From GCA-002733465 sp965230525 (GTDB lineage Bacteria; Pseudomonadota; Gammaproteobacteria; Enterobacterales; Kangiellaceae), in assembly GCA_965230525.1 (NCBI GenBank), contig OZ246008.1:2046001-2110000 (forward strand): a DNA stretch of 64,000 bases. Direction: 5' to 3'. The notes under the pieces were generated by a model, which was not told where the DNA came from, ran no database searches, and saw only the letters and a list, made by a program, of their open reading frames with translations. This document shows positions 17,758 through 26,580 of the stretch, piece by piece. The position numbers were made by a program, and so were the translations under genes. Position 1 is the first letter of the stretch; each line of letters begins with the position of its first letter.

Positions 17758-18870
17758 TTAGTCAAACTCCACCACACTGCGAATGCTTTTCCCAGCATGC
17801 ATTAAGTCAAACGCTTTATTGATATCTTGTAGTGGCATTTTGTGAGTAATCAAATCATCGATATTAATTTTTCCATCCATATACCAGTCCACAATTTTAG
17901 GTACATCAGTTCGTCCTTTTGCGCCACCAAATGCCGTGCCTCGCCAAACACGTCCGGTGACCAGTTGAAACGGTCGAGTTGCTATTTCCTGCCCTGCACC
18001 AGCAACGCCAATAATGGTACTTTCACCCCATCCTTTGTGACAACATTCAAGTGCATCTCGCATCACGTTTACATTACCAATACATTCAAAAGTGTGATCA
18101 GCACCGCCTTTAGTTAAGTCGACTAGGTATGGCACCAAATCGCCTTCTACCTCAGTGGGGTTTACAAAGTGGGTCATTCCAAATTTTTCTGCGATATCTT
18201 TTCTGTCGGGATTAGTATCGACACCAACAATCATATTAGCGCCGACCATTCTCGCGCCTTGTAAAACATTTAATCCAATCCCACCAAGACCAAACACAAT
18301 GACATTATCGCCGGGCTTAACTTTAGCCGTATTGATCACTGCGCCGATACCAGTGGTGACACCGCAACCGATATAACAAACTTTATCAAAAGGTGCATCC
18401 GGGTGGATTTTTGCGAGCGCTATTTCCGGAACGACGGTGAAGTTTGAAAATGTTGAACAGCCCATATAATGATGAATGGGCTCGCCGTTTAACGAAAAGC
18501 GAGTCGTACCGTCCGGCAGTAGGCCTTGGCCTTGAGTTTCTCTTATAGCTTGGCAAAGATTGGTTTTACCTGAAAGACAATATTCACACTGACGACACTC
18601 TGGCGTATACAGTGGAATGACATGGTCGCCAGGCTTGAGTGAAGTAACGCCTTTGCCAACTTCTCGCACAATACCTGCACCTTCATGGCCAAGAATGGCA
18701 GGAAACAGACCTTCGGGATCATCACCCGAGCGAGTAAACTCATCGGTGTGGCAAACTCCTGTGGCTTTAATTTCGACTAAACACTCACCGGCTTGTGGCC
18801 CCTGTAAATCAACCGTTTCAATTGAAAGTGGTTGTCCTGCTTGAAAAGCAACAGCTGCTTTGGTTTGCAT
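17758..18870 (-). CDS. adhC: S-(hydroxymethyl)glutathione dehydrogenase / class III alcohol dehydrogenase
   Basis: The 370-residue medium-chain zinc dehydrogenase oxidises S-hydroxymethylglutathione, formed from formaldehyde and glutathione, to S-formylglutathione with NAD. Catalytic zinc ligands fall in GVCHTDE and GHEGAG and a later CGVTTG; the structural zinc site is the four-cysteine CRQCEYCLSGKTNLC. The nucleotide fold is GLGGIGLNVLQGA. The length matches class III enzymes. AGGAG lies 6 bases before the ATG. A TATAAT-like box on this strand (18934-18929) may be its promoter, with a poor -35. Confidence 0.97.
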   Translation of the reverse strand: MQTKAAVAFQAGQPLSIETVDLQGPQAGECLVEIKATGVCHTDEFTRSGDDPEGLFPAILGHEGAGIVREVGKGVTSLKPGDHVIPLYTPECRQCEYCLSGKTNLCQAIRETQGQGLLPDGTTRFSLNGEPIHHYMGCSTFSNFTVVPEIALAKIHPDAPFDKVCYIGCGVTTGIGAVINTAKVKPGDNVIVFGLGGIGLNVLQGARMVGANMIVGVDTNPDRKDIAEKFGMTHFVNPTEVEGDLVPYLVDLTKGGADHTFECIGNVNVMRDALECCHKGWGESTIIGVAGAGQEIATRPFQLVTGRVWRGTAFGGAKGRTDVPKIVDWYMDGKINIDDLITHKMPLQDINKAFDLMHAGKSIRSVVEFD

Positions 18871-19106
18871 AAAAGCTCCTAGTCTATTGAGTCGGTGTTC
18901 CGCTTGCCGCGGGTTAAGATTGTTGTCGATTATATACCGAATTAGCCTTGTCGTGGAGCTTGCTTAGCGCAGTAATAAAAGAGAAAAGAGCTTGTAAAAA
19001 CGAGCTTGTAGCCAACCACACCAGTAATTACCGTTAAATGACTTTCACTTAAGTTCCATTTATGGGTAAAATACTACTTACATAAACACCTATAGTATCA
19101 AGGCTA

Positions 19107-20132
19107 ATGATAGAAACTGATCGTATCATAAGTGGATCCAGTCAAGGTTCTGAAGAACAAATCGACCGAGCGATTAGACCTAAAACGCTTAATGACTACG
19201 TGGGCCAGCAAAAAGTTCGCGAGCAAATGGATATCGCATTTCAGGCTGCACGTAAGCGCCAAGACGCTCTCGATCACGTTTTAATATTTGGTCCTCCAGG
19301 ATTGGGTAAAACCACCTTAGCTAATATTATCGCAACCGAAATGGGGGTTAATATTCGACACACATCGGGTCCAGTGCTCGAAAAAGCGGGTGACCTTGCG
19401 GCGTTACTAACTAACTTAGAAGAAAATGATGTTCTCTTTATCGATGAAATTCATCGTTTAAGCCCTGTGGTCGAAGAAATACTTTATCCCGCGATGGAAG
19501 ACTATCAGTTAGATATTATGATTGGAGAAGGTCCTGCAGCACGTTCAATTAAGTTGGATTTACCGCCATTTACTCTGGTCGGAGCGACGACTCGAGCGGG
19601 ACTATTAACATCACCCTTGAGGGACCGCTTTGGGATCGTGCAGCGTCTAGAATTCTATGACGTAAAAGATTTAACCGCAATTGTTGAGCGATCTGCCAAA
19701 ATTGTCGGGCTGCCAATTGATGAGAGTGGAGCCAATGAAATTGCAAGACGGTCTCGTGGCACACCCAGAATCGCTAATCGATTATTACGTCGAGTTAGAG
19801 ATTATGCCGAAGTCAAATCCGATGGCGCCATTACTAAATCCATTTCTGACTTAGCACTCAATTTACTCGATGTAGATAACCAAGGCTTCGATAATATGGA
19901 TCGTAAGTTACTGCTAGCCATTATCGAAAAATTTGACGGCGGGCCAGTTGGCCTTAATTCACTTGCTGCGGCTATTAGTGAAGAGCGAGATACCATCGAA
20001 GATGTACTAGAGCCTTTCCTAATTCAGCAAGGCTACATTCACCGAACACCTCAAGGGCGAGTTGCGACTCAATCGGCTTATCGGCATTTTGGTTTAAAGT
20101 CGTCTATTGATGAGGAATTTAAATTAGTTTAA
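19107..20132 (+). CDS. ruvB: Holliday junction branch-migration ATPase RuvB
   Basis: A 341-residue AAA+ motor that drives branch migration with RuvA. Walker A is GPPGLGKTT, Walker B LFIDEIHRL, sensor 1 GATTRAG and the arginine-finger region SPLRDRFG. The C-terminal winged helix includes the DVLEPFLIQQGYIHRTPQGR segment. The length is normal. It has its own upstream region of 236 bases shared with the divergent adhC, so it is uncoupled from ruvCA. Confidence 0.98.
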   Translation: MIETDRIISGSSQGSEEQIDRAIRPKTLNDYVGQQKVREQMDIAFQAARKRQDALDHVLIFGPPGLGKTTLANIIATEMGVNIRHTSGPVLEKAGDLAALLTNLEENDVLFIDEIHRLSPVVEEILYPAMEDYQLDIMIGEGPAARSIKLDLPPFTLVGATTRAGLLTSPLRDRFGIVQRLEFYDVKDLTAIVERSAKIVGLPIDESGANEIARRSRGTPRIANRLLRRVRDYAEVKSDGAITKSISDLALNLLDVDNQGFDNMDRKLLLAIIEKFDGGPVGLNSLAAAISEERDTIEDVLEPFLIQQGYIHRTPQGRVATQSAYRHFGLKSSIDEEFKLV

Positions 20133-20223
20133 GTTGGATGTTATTGAGGTGTGAAGCTTAATTCTTGAGTTTTGCTTTGGTTGGGTAGATTAAACCAACC
20201 TATTAACAACTCATTCAATGTGG

Positions 20224-20946
20224 TTAATGCAAACAGCACTTTTTAAATTTCTTACCACTGCCACACGGGCAAGGATCATTTCGACCGACGCTTCGAGTTA
20301 AATTCTTAAAGGGTTCATATGCACTAGTTTGCTCTGACTCACTTGTTTTTTCCTGTTCTTCCAAAGAAATATCCTTACCTAACATACCAACGCCAGAGAT
20401 CAGGTTGGGTAAGACTTTTAAACAGCCTTCATTATCTGGAAGCTGCTTGCATAATTCAGGCTCAGCTTTGGTCATTTTTTCGTGATCTAAAAAGCGAGCT
20501 AGAATAAAATTAAGCACTGAAAGTGTTCGATGCGCTTCTTGATTTTCTTGCGGTAAATGCGCCTGCCAAGTATTGAGTAACCAGTCGAACCCATCCAAGT
20601 AGCCTGCGGCAAACTCTTTCAACTCTTGATTGGGGTGTGCGCTTTCATCCAATCTTAAAGTGACCGGAAGTTGTATGGTACCACCTTGATCAAAAAGTTG
20701 ATTGCATTGATCCCACCAGCCAATTAGGTTACTGGTAAAAAGTTTTACTTGTTCTTCAGTTTCAAAATCAGGTGTCTTTTGCCCTGTTGTTACTAGCTGT
20801 TCTATCCACTCTGAAGGCTGAATAGATTCAGGGCTGGATGCCATCGATGTGATAAATCCCAACGAATAATAGAGCGTTTCAAATGATTGTTGAATGCCTT
20901 TGCTAGAAAAACATTGCTCAAGGGCGTTTAGGTCAAATTTAGACAT
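20224..20946 (-). CDS. UPF0149 (YgfB/YecA-like) protein with C-terminal SEC-C zinc motif
   Basis: The 240-residue protein has an N-terminal helical UPF0149 region (YYSLGFITSMASSPESI, then AAGYLDGFDWLL) and ends in a SEC-C motif, GRNDPCPCGSGKKFKKCC, with the C-x-C-x8-C-C/H zinc ligands. YecA-like proteins of this architecture are linked to ribosome or SecA interactions; the precise role is not settled. The ATG at 20946 starts the conserved MSKFDLNALEQ; a TTG at 20988 would add 14 unlikely residues. It diverges from the chemoreceptor gene at 21173. Confidence 0.88.
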   Translation of the reverse strand: MSKFDLNALEQCFSSKGIQQSFETLYYSLGFITSMASSPESIQPSEWIEQLVTTGQKTPDFETEEQVKLFTSNLIGWWDQCNQLFDQGGTIQLPVTLRLDESAHPNQELKEFAAGYLDGFDWLLNTWQAHLPQENQEAHRTLSVLNFILARFLDHEKMTKAEPELCKQLPDNEGCLKVLPNLISGVGMLGKDISLEEQEKTSESEQTSAYEPFKNLTRSVGRNDPCPCGSGKKFKKCCLH

Positions 20947-21172
20947 AGTATTTAATCTACAGATTGCTTTAGCAGCATTATATCTCAAGTGAGTGAAGAT
21001 TGAATACTAAAGCATCACAAAAGATAACGCGTTAAAATAAAAAAGAGTTTACCGATGAAAGGCAGAGTTCCTGCAAACAGCAATTATAAGTTTGTTGGGT
21101 TTTGCCTAATTTAAGTTTCTTGTCTATATTTAATCAAGTACTGGTAATTACGGGGACAAGGAACTAGCCGTT

Positions 21173-22795
21173 ATGATGGTTTTACTGCGGAATATACCGT
21201 GGAAGTTTAAGCTTTCCGTATGCTTGGTCATTCCGATTACTATTGCTATTGGTACGGGAGTATTGAGTGGCCGTACGATTCACCAAACCAATCACGGTAT
21301 CCTCGAAAAACTTCAGCATTCTCAAGAAAGGCAAAAGGCTGCATCGGCCGCTTTAGTCGCTATATTAAAATTCGACCGTTCGTTGCAAGCGCTGATAGCC
21401 TCCGATCAAAAAACCGAAATAAGAAAAGCTGCTATTGGAACCATTAAAGCTTCTTCGATGCTGGATGAACAAATTCAAGTTCTTGCCAAACAGCTGCCTG
21501 ATAACAATAACGTTGCAAAACTCGCCAAGTTGCTAAAAGAAATTAGACCCTCGCAAATGAAAGTGATCGGTGCGGGCAAGCGGAATAATGATGAAGATGC
21601 CCTTCGTTTTGTTTTAGAAGCAGAACAAAAGTTCGCTGAAATTGCTGACTTGGCAACAACGATTCTTGAACAGGAGCAAGATTCTTTGGCTTCGCTGGCG
21701 CAGAGCAATTTGCAAAATGGCGAAAAGGTTATTTGGTCGCTTTCAATCTTCTTATTGATCGGTGTGGCTAGCTCGATTTTGATCAGTTTATTGCTGGCCA
21801 AATTATTACTTCCAACGCTAAAGAATGTTCGAGAAGCCATGTCGAGTTTTGCCAATGGTCAACTGTCTTTATCGCTTGATGAGGCGGGTAACGATGAATT
21901 GGGTAAAACGATTGAGTCACTTTCGCATGCTACTGAAGCCACTCGAAGCATTGTTATTAACATTAGAGAGCAAGCCATTGAGTTAACGAATAATTCTGCC
22001 AATATTGTCACGGCCGCATCGAATAATTCTCGGTTAGCAGAAAATCTCGACAGTCATGTGTGCTCCATAGTTGAGCAATCCCACGAACTAAATCAAATGT
22101 CTTCTCAAGTTGACGAAAACATAATGAGTGGCGAGGAACAAGCGAATGCTACTGTTGCTGCTTGTAATCTTGCCTCTGCTAATATTGAAGATACATTAGC
22201 GCGATTTAATCAATTCCAAAATGAAATTCAAGCCGCGGTCAACAAAGCCAATGCCTTATCTGAGGCGGCTAATACGATTAGTCATATTACCCAGACAATT
22301 CGCGGGATATCAGAGCAAACAAATTTGTTGGCTTTAAATGCTGCTATTGAAGCTGCAAGAGCCGGTGAGCAAGGTCGAGGATTTGCCGTGGTTGCGGATG
22401 AAGTTCGTACACTAGCACAAAACTCCGGAGCGGCGGTCGATGAAATTTCTGAGTTAGCAACCAATATGTCGGGTCTGGTTATCGACACCGTTGGCGCATT
22501 GCAATCAACCACGGAATTAGTGGCTGCCAATATGGAAAGCATTCAGCAAACTGGTGAAACCACCGAACAAGCAAAAGTTTCCTCACTTTCAACTCAAGAA
22601 CAGTTTTTATTAGTCAAACAGGCAAATGATAAACAAAAACAAGCAATTTTAGAAATTAACCAAATTGTTCAGTATTTGAGTGGGCTTGCCACTGACGCTC
22701 GCGAAGCCGGTGACAGCCTGAGTGGCTTATCTAACAATAGTAATCAGATTTCCGAAAAACTTGAAAAATTTGTGGGAAATTTCCACGTTAACTAG
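21173..22795 (+). CDS. Methyl-accepting chemotaxis protein
   Basis: A 540-residue transmembrane chemoreceptor. TM1 covers about residues 13-33, a periplasmic four-helix-type sensor follows (to ~185), then TM2 (WSLSIFLLIGVASSILISLLLA), a HAMP domain, and the signalling coiled coil with the canonical tip EQTNLLALNAAIEAARAGEQGRGFAVVADEVR. It should bind CheA/CheW. The gene for a c-type peroxidase begins 15 bases after its stop, and five redox genes follow with gaps under 16 bases, so it probably heads that operon and may sense a redox-related signal. The ligand is not identifiable from sequence. A second ATG at 21176 is an alternative start. Confidence 0.93.
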   Translation: MMVLLRNIPWKFKLSVCLVIPITIAIGTGVLSGRTIHQTNHGILEKLQHSQERQKAASAALVAILKFDRSLQALIASDQKTEIRKAAIGTIKASSMLDEQIQVLAKQLPDNNNVAKLAKLLKEIRPSQMKVIGAGKRNNDEDALRFVLEAEQKFAEIADLATTILEQEQDSLASLAQSNLQNGEKVIWSLSIFLLIGVASSILISLLLAKLLLPTLKNVREAMSSFANGQLSLSLDEAGNDELGKTIESLSHATEATRSIVINIREQAIELTNNSANIVTAASNNSRLAENLDSHVCSIVEQSHELNQMSSQVDENIMSGEEQANATVAACNLASANIEDTLARFNQFQNEIQAAVNKANALSEAANTISHITQTIRGISEQTNLLALNAAIEAARAGEQGRGFAVVADEVRTLAQNSGAAVDEISELATNMSGLVIDTVGALQSTTELVAANMESIQQTGETTEQAKVSSLSTQEQFLLVKQANDKQKQAILEINQIVQYLSGLATDAREAGDSLSGLSNNSNQISEKLEKFVGNFHVN

Positions 22796-22810
22796 ACAGG
22801 CGGAGAGTAT

Positions 22811-23872
22811 ATGAAAGATTTAATAGGGGGTCCGTTTTGGGGCCGTGCTATTGCAGTGATATTATTGACATTTGCTAGCATTAATCTCCAAGCAGAAAAT
22901 TTCGACCAACTCAACTTTGTTGCAGGCGACAAGTCATTACAATATTGGTTATTACCGGAGGTACAACATCCGAAAAACAATCAACCAAGCAGTGCAAGAA
23001 TTGAGCTAGGTAAAAAACTGTTTTTTGATACCCGTTTGAGTGGTGACGGAAATATGTCATGTGCCACTTGCCATAGTCCACTGTATGGCTGGTCAGATGG
23101 TCTTCCTACAGCCAAGGGTTTTAAAAGTGAAGTACTCGGTCGAGCGTCCCCCACGGTAATAAACACTGCCTACAATGGAATACAAATGTGGGACGGCCGA
23201 AAAAAATCACTGGAAGACCAAGCCATGGGGCCCATGTTATCCAATGCGGAAATGAATATGGACATTCCCAAATTATTGGAGTTTCTCAAAGTTTCAAAAG
23301 GCTACAGTCAAGCTTTTGAAAAGGCGTATCCCGGTGAGCCGATTGATGAAACGACTATTTCCAAAGCCATTGCTAATTTTGAACGAACTGTCGTAAGCAG
23401 AAATTCACCTTTTGATCGATGGGTTAAAGGCGATAAAAAAGCGATGACCCCTCAGCAGGTTAAAGGTTTTAAAGCCTTTGTCGATCCAAACAAGGGTAAT
23501 TGCTCGACCTGTCACTCTGCGCCCAATTTTACCGATAATGGGTTTCACAATATTGGCTTAGCTTCTTTTGGTGATAAAAATGCAGACATGGGACGCTATT
23601 TAGAGCGACCACTGAAATTGATGAAAGGTGCTTTCAAAACGCCTACCTTAAGAGATATATCGCTCACCGCACCTTACTTTCATGATGGTTCGGCTAGCAC
23701 GCTTGAAGAGGTAGTTATACATTACGAGAAAGGTGGAATTGTGAAAACCAATCTCTCGCCTAATATGAAAGCATCTAATCTAACTGCTGAAGAGCGCGCT
23801 GCGATTGTTGCTTTCATGCAAGCACTCACCACGCCACCAGAACCATTTACTTTACCTGTTTTGCCACTTTGA
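22811..23872 (+). CDS. Periplasmic di-haem cytochrome c peroxidase / MauG-family protein
   Basis: This 353-residue protein has a signal peptide (hydrophobic run ending near LQAENF) and two c-type haem motifs, CATCH at residues 84-88 and CSTCH at 231-235. Family segments SARIELGKKLFFDTRLS, VINTAYNGIQMWDGR and AFKTPTLRDISLTAPYFHDGS are clear. Members reduce H2O2 with electrons from small cytochromes or cupredoxins, or (MauG) oxidise protein residues. A cupredoxin and a two-haem cytochrome are encoded directly downstream and are plausible electron partners. Peroxidase versus MauG-like activity cannot be decided here. Confidence 0.93.
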   Translation: MKDLIGGPFWGRAIAVILLTFASINLQAENFDQLNFVAGDKSLQYWLLPEVQHPKNNQPSSARIELGKKLFFDTRLSGDGNMSCATCHSPLYGWSDGLPTAKGFKSEVLGRASPTVINTAYNGIQMWDGRKKSLEDQAMGPMLSNAEMNMDIPKLLEFLKVSKGYSQAFEKAYPGEPIDETTISKAIANFERTVVSRNSPFDRWVKGDKKAMTPQQVKGFKAFVDPNKGNCSTCHSAPNFTDNGFHNIGLASFGDKNADMGRYLERPLKLMKGAFKTPTLRDISLTAPYFHDGSASTLEEVVIHYEKGGIVKTNLSPNMKASNLTAEERAAIVAFMQALTTPPEPFTLPVLPL

Positions 23873-23881
23873 GGATAAACT

Positions 23882-24211
23882 ATGAATATTAATCAACAAG
23901 TCAAACTGCTTGCTTTAACTGGTTTTCTCTTGTTTACCAATCAGGCTTATTCAGAAACCCATGAGGTGGCACAAAAGAATAAGCAGTTTTCAGTAAAAGC
24001 CCTTGAGGTGAAAGTTGGAGATAAGGTCAAGTTTGTTAATCAAGACGACTTCTTTCACAATATTTTTAGTCTGAGCGACACCAAATTTTTTGACCTCGGT
24101 TCGTTTCCTAAAGGTGAATTTAAGGAAGTGACATTTGAGCAAGCGGGATTAGTTGAAGTCGAATGTGCCATACACCCTGAAATGTTTATGAAAGTCCATG
24201 TTAAAGAATAA
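23882..24211 (+). CDS. Periplasmic cupredoxin (plastocyanin/amicyanin-like)
   Basis: A 109-residue blue-copper protein with a signal peptide ending near QAYSE. Type 1 copper ligands are visible: H59 in DDFFHNIFS, then C95, H98 and M101 in ECAIHPEM, the C-x2-H-x2-M spacing of short-loop cupredoxins. It starts 9 bases after the peroxidase stop, and its end overlaps the next cytochrome gene by 14 bases, indicating translational coupling. It probably shuttles electrons between the cytochromes of this operon. Confidence 0.9.
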   Translation: MNINQQVKLLALTGFLLFTNQAYSETHEVAQKNKQFSVKALEVKVGDKVKFVNQDDFFHNIFSLSDTKFFDLGSFPKGEFKEVTFEQAGLVEVECAIHPEMFMKVHVKE

Positions 24212-24971
24212 CTTTTTATTGAAGGCAGCTATATGGCGATTGTGTCACTTTGCAAAGCTGATGGCTCTTGTTTGCTGCATGTTCCTGGGGTTTACTCAAA
24301 CACTCACTGCGGAAACATCAGTCGGTTCTATTGATAATTTGCATTTGCCCAATGAAAACACCACGCCGAGCTTAAAATTTGGCGCAAGTGTCTACATGCA
24401 AAGCTGTGCACTTTGTCATGGCCCTAAAGGTGCTGGTGATGGGGTTGTAGCCAAAAAGCTGACATTTTATCCATCCACTGATTTAAGAAAGGCAAAGCAT
24501 GCGGTCGACAAAAAGTCGACACAAGAAATTCTTACTTTTGGTGGGACACAAACCAAGGTTTCTAAATTTATGCCGCCAATGGGTAATGAGTTAAGTTGGA
24601 ATGAGCTAGAGTCGGTGGTTTTGTTTGTCGAGTTATTGCGAAAAGATTATCGACTAGCCGCAAACATGTTATCTAATTTAGAAAAAAGCAATAAAGTTTC
24701 AAGACGCCTAGGACAGCAAATATTTAAATCACGATGTGTGCTATGCCATGGGAAATATGGTGAAGGCGATGGCAGAATGAAAAAGGTCTTAAAGAATCCG
24801 CCGCCATTTGATTTGACCGCAAGTCGACAATCGGATGAATATCTAAAAAAAATTATCACCTATGGTGGCGAAAGCGTTTCGCGATCCAAGCATATGCCGC
24901 CATGGGGGGATGAGCTATCACCCGAGGAAATTGAATCGGTGATAGTCTACTTGAAAACGATTAGAGACTAA
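24198..24971 (+). CDS. Two-haem cytochrome c
   Basis: The 257-residue exported protein has an N-terminal membrane/signal segment (FAKLMALVCCMFLGFTQTLTA) and two class I cytochrome c domains with haem motifs CALCH (residues 70-74) and CVLCH (180-184). Each is followed by GPKGAGDG or GKYGEGDG and a distal methionine in an MPP(M/W)G segment. The two halves are clearly duplicated. It overlaps the cupredoxin gene and precedes msrP by 5 bases. A role in carrying electrons to or from the peroxidase is inferred from context. Confidence 0.92.
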   Translation: MLKNNFLLKAAIWRLCHFAKLMALVCCMFLGFTQTLTAETSVGSIDNLHLPNENTTPSLKFGASVYMQSCALCHGPKGAGDGVVAKKLTFYPSTDLRKAKHAVDKKSTQEILTFGGTQTKVSKFMPPMGNELSWNELESVVLFVELLRKDYRLAANMLSNLEKSNKVSRRLGQQIFKSRCVLCHGKYGEGDGRMKKVLKNPPPFDLTASRQSDEYLKKIITYGGESVSRSKHMPPWGDELSPEEIESVIVYLKTIRD

Positions 24972-24976
24972 TTTCG

Positions 24977-25861
24977 TTGCAGATAACGCCATGGAAATTA
25001 TTCTGTAATCGCAGAGCGTTTTTGAGCAAAGCCACTCGGCTCTTGGTGGCAGGGACTGCATTGAGTGGTATTAGTGGCCGAGTGTTTGCGCAAGCGTCGC
25101 TGTCCTATCATGAGCAAATAAGTCAATTCGAAGACGTTAGTAGTTACAATAATTACTATGAATTTTCGTCCAATAAAAAATCGGTTAAGCATCTAGCGCA
25201 AGCATTTGAAGTTTCCCCTTGGCAACTCGAAATCACGGGAGAGGTAGAGCAGCCACTCACCATTCCGATCGAAGATTTGTTGACGATGGAAACGGTCTCA
25301 AGAATTTATCCACTCAGATGTGTTGAAGGTTGGTCTGCCGTGATTCCTTGGCAAGGCATATTGTTAAAAAATATACTGGCACTCGCCAAACCTAAATCAA
25401 GTGCACGGTATGTTGCATTTGAAAGTGTTTTAAGACCGGAACAAATGTTAAATCAACGGCGTAATATATTGCCCTGGCCATATCAAGAAGGATTGCGCCT
25501 TGATGAAGCAATGCATCCTTTAACGATGGTAGCCACTGGAATGTACGATAGGGAGTTGACCAAACAAAATGGAGCACCTCTGCGTTTAGTGGTTCCTTGG
25601 AAGTACGGGTTTAAGAGTATCAAGGCGTTACATAAAATTAAGATTACGCGCGAAATGCCAGTTACTAGCTGGAGTAAAAAACTTCCCAAGGAATATGGGT
25701 TCTATGCCAATGTAAATCCTCAGGTCGCTCACCCTCGCTGGAGTCAGTCGAGGGAATTAAGATTGGGGGAGTTTAAAAAACGTCGCACTTTAAAATTCAA
25801 TGGATTTGAGAAAGATGTTTCACATTTGTATTCAAATATGGATCTTTCGGTACACTTTTGA
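24977..25861 (+). CDS. msrP: Protein-methionine-sulfoxide reductase catalytic subunit MsrP
   Basis: A 294-residue molybdopterin enzyme that reduces methionine sulfoxide in periplasmic proteins. A twin-arginine-type signal (NRRAFLSKATRLL) precedes the mature protein. The molybdenum-ligating cysteine is C115 in YPLRCVEGWS. Conserved family segments SYNNYYEF, GLRLDEAMHPLT, NGAPLRLVVPWKYGFK and EYGFYANVNP are all present. The start appears to be TTG at 24977; no ATG or GTG fits before the signal peptide. It normally receives electrons from MsrQ, encoded next. The unusual point is its place in an operon with a peroxidase, cupredoxin, cytochrome and chemoreceptor. Confidence 0.97.
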   Translation: MQITPWKLFCNRRAFLSKATRLLVAGTALSGISGRVFAQASLSYHEQISQFEDVSSYNNYYEFSSNKKSVKHLAQAFEVSPWQLEITGEVEQPLTIPIEDLLTMETVSRIYPLRCVEGWSAVIPWQGILLKNILALAKPKSSARYVAFESVLRPEQMLNQRRNILPWPYQEGLRLDEAMHPLTMVATGMYDRELTKQNGAPLRLVVPWKYGFKSIKALHKIKITREMPVTSWSKKLPKEYGFYANVNPQVAHPRWSQSRELRLGEFKKRRTLKFNGFEKDVSHLYSNMDLSVHF

Positions 25862-25868
25862 GCTAACA

Positions 25869-26561
25869 ATGACAAAAAAACTTGTCAATTCATCAACTGA
25901 AACATTATTTCGGACGAGCCTTTTTCTACTTTCCTGTTTGCCATTCTTTCAGCTAGCCTACTCGTCAATTTATCAACAGCTCGGAGTCAATCCCTTCGCA
26001 ACATTGAGCCATACAACTGGCAAGTGGGCAATAATCTTTCTACTGTTTTCAATTGCAATCACGCCCTCTCGTCGTCTGTTATGTTGGTTATTTACATTGC
26101 TAAGGTTGCCTCAGGGAAAGCGTCTTTCTGATTGGAATTTTCTCATTCGCGCTCGACGACAGGTTGGGTTGTTCGCTGCATTTTACGCAACGCTACATGT
26201 GCTAACCTACTTGTACTTGGATATTGATTGGCAACTAGAATATTTTCTTCAGGATCTGTCTGAACGAAAGTTTATCATAGTCGGATTATTAGCATTTGCA
26301 ATGACTATAATGCTTGCGCTAACCTCACCCAAAATAATGGTCAAAAAATTGGGGCGGTATTGGAAACGCATCCATCGACTGACCTACTTATTAATACCCC
26401 TGAGCATTCTACATTTCTATTGGGTCGCGAAACACGACAATGATTTGCCGCGAGTATTCCTGATAGTTTGTGCAATTATACTAACCACTCGATTAGCTAT
26501 TTTCTTACAACGTAAATTTAAGAATACTCGTGATAACGGTTTGGAAGTATTTCGTGATTAA
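25869..26561 (+). CDS. msrQ: Haem-binding membrane subunit MsrQ
   Basis: The 230-residue integral membrane protein of the ferric-reductase-like family passes electrons from the cytoplasmic/quinone side to MsrP. About five to six transmembrane helices are visible, with histidines suited to haem ligation in FYATLHVLTYLYLD, RIHRLTYLL and ILHFYWVAKHD. The ATG at 25869 is preferred (MTKKLVNSS), 7 bases after the msrP stop; the frame is open further upstream inside msrP, which is not a sensible start. It is the last gene of the run. Confidence 0.95.
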   Translation: MTKKLVNSSTETLFRTSLFLLSCLPFFQLAYSSIYQQLGVNPFATLSHTTGKWAIIFLLFSIAITPSRRLLCWLFTLLRLPQGKRLSDWNFLIRARRQVGLFAAFYATLHVLTYLYLDIDWQLEYFLQDLSERKFIIVGLLAFAMTIMLALTSPKIMVKKLGRYWKRIHRLTYLLIPLSILHFYWVAKHDNDLPRVFLIVCAIILTTRLAIFLQRKFKNTRDNGLEVFRD

Positions 26562-26580
26562 TGAAAGCTTTCGCAATTTT

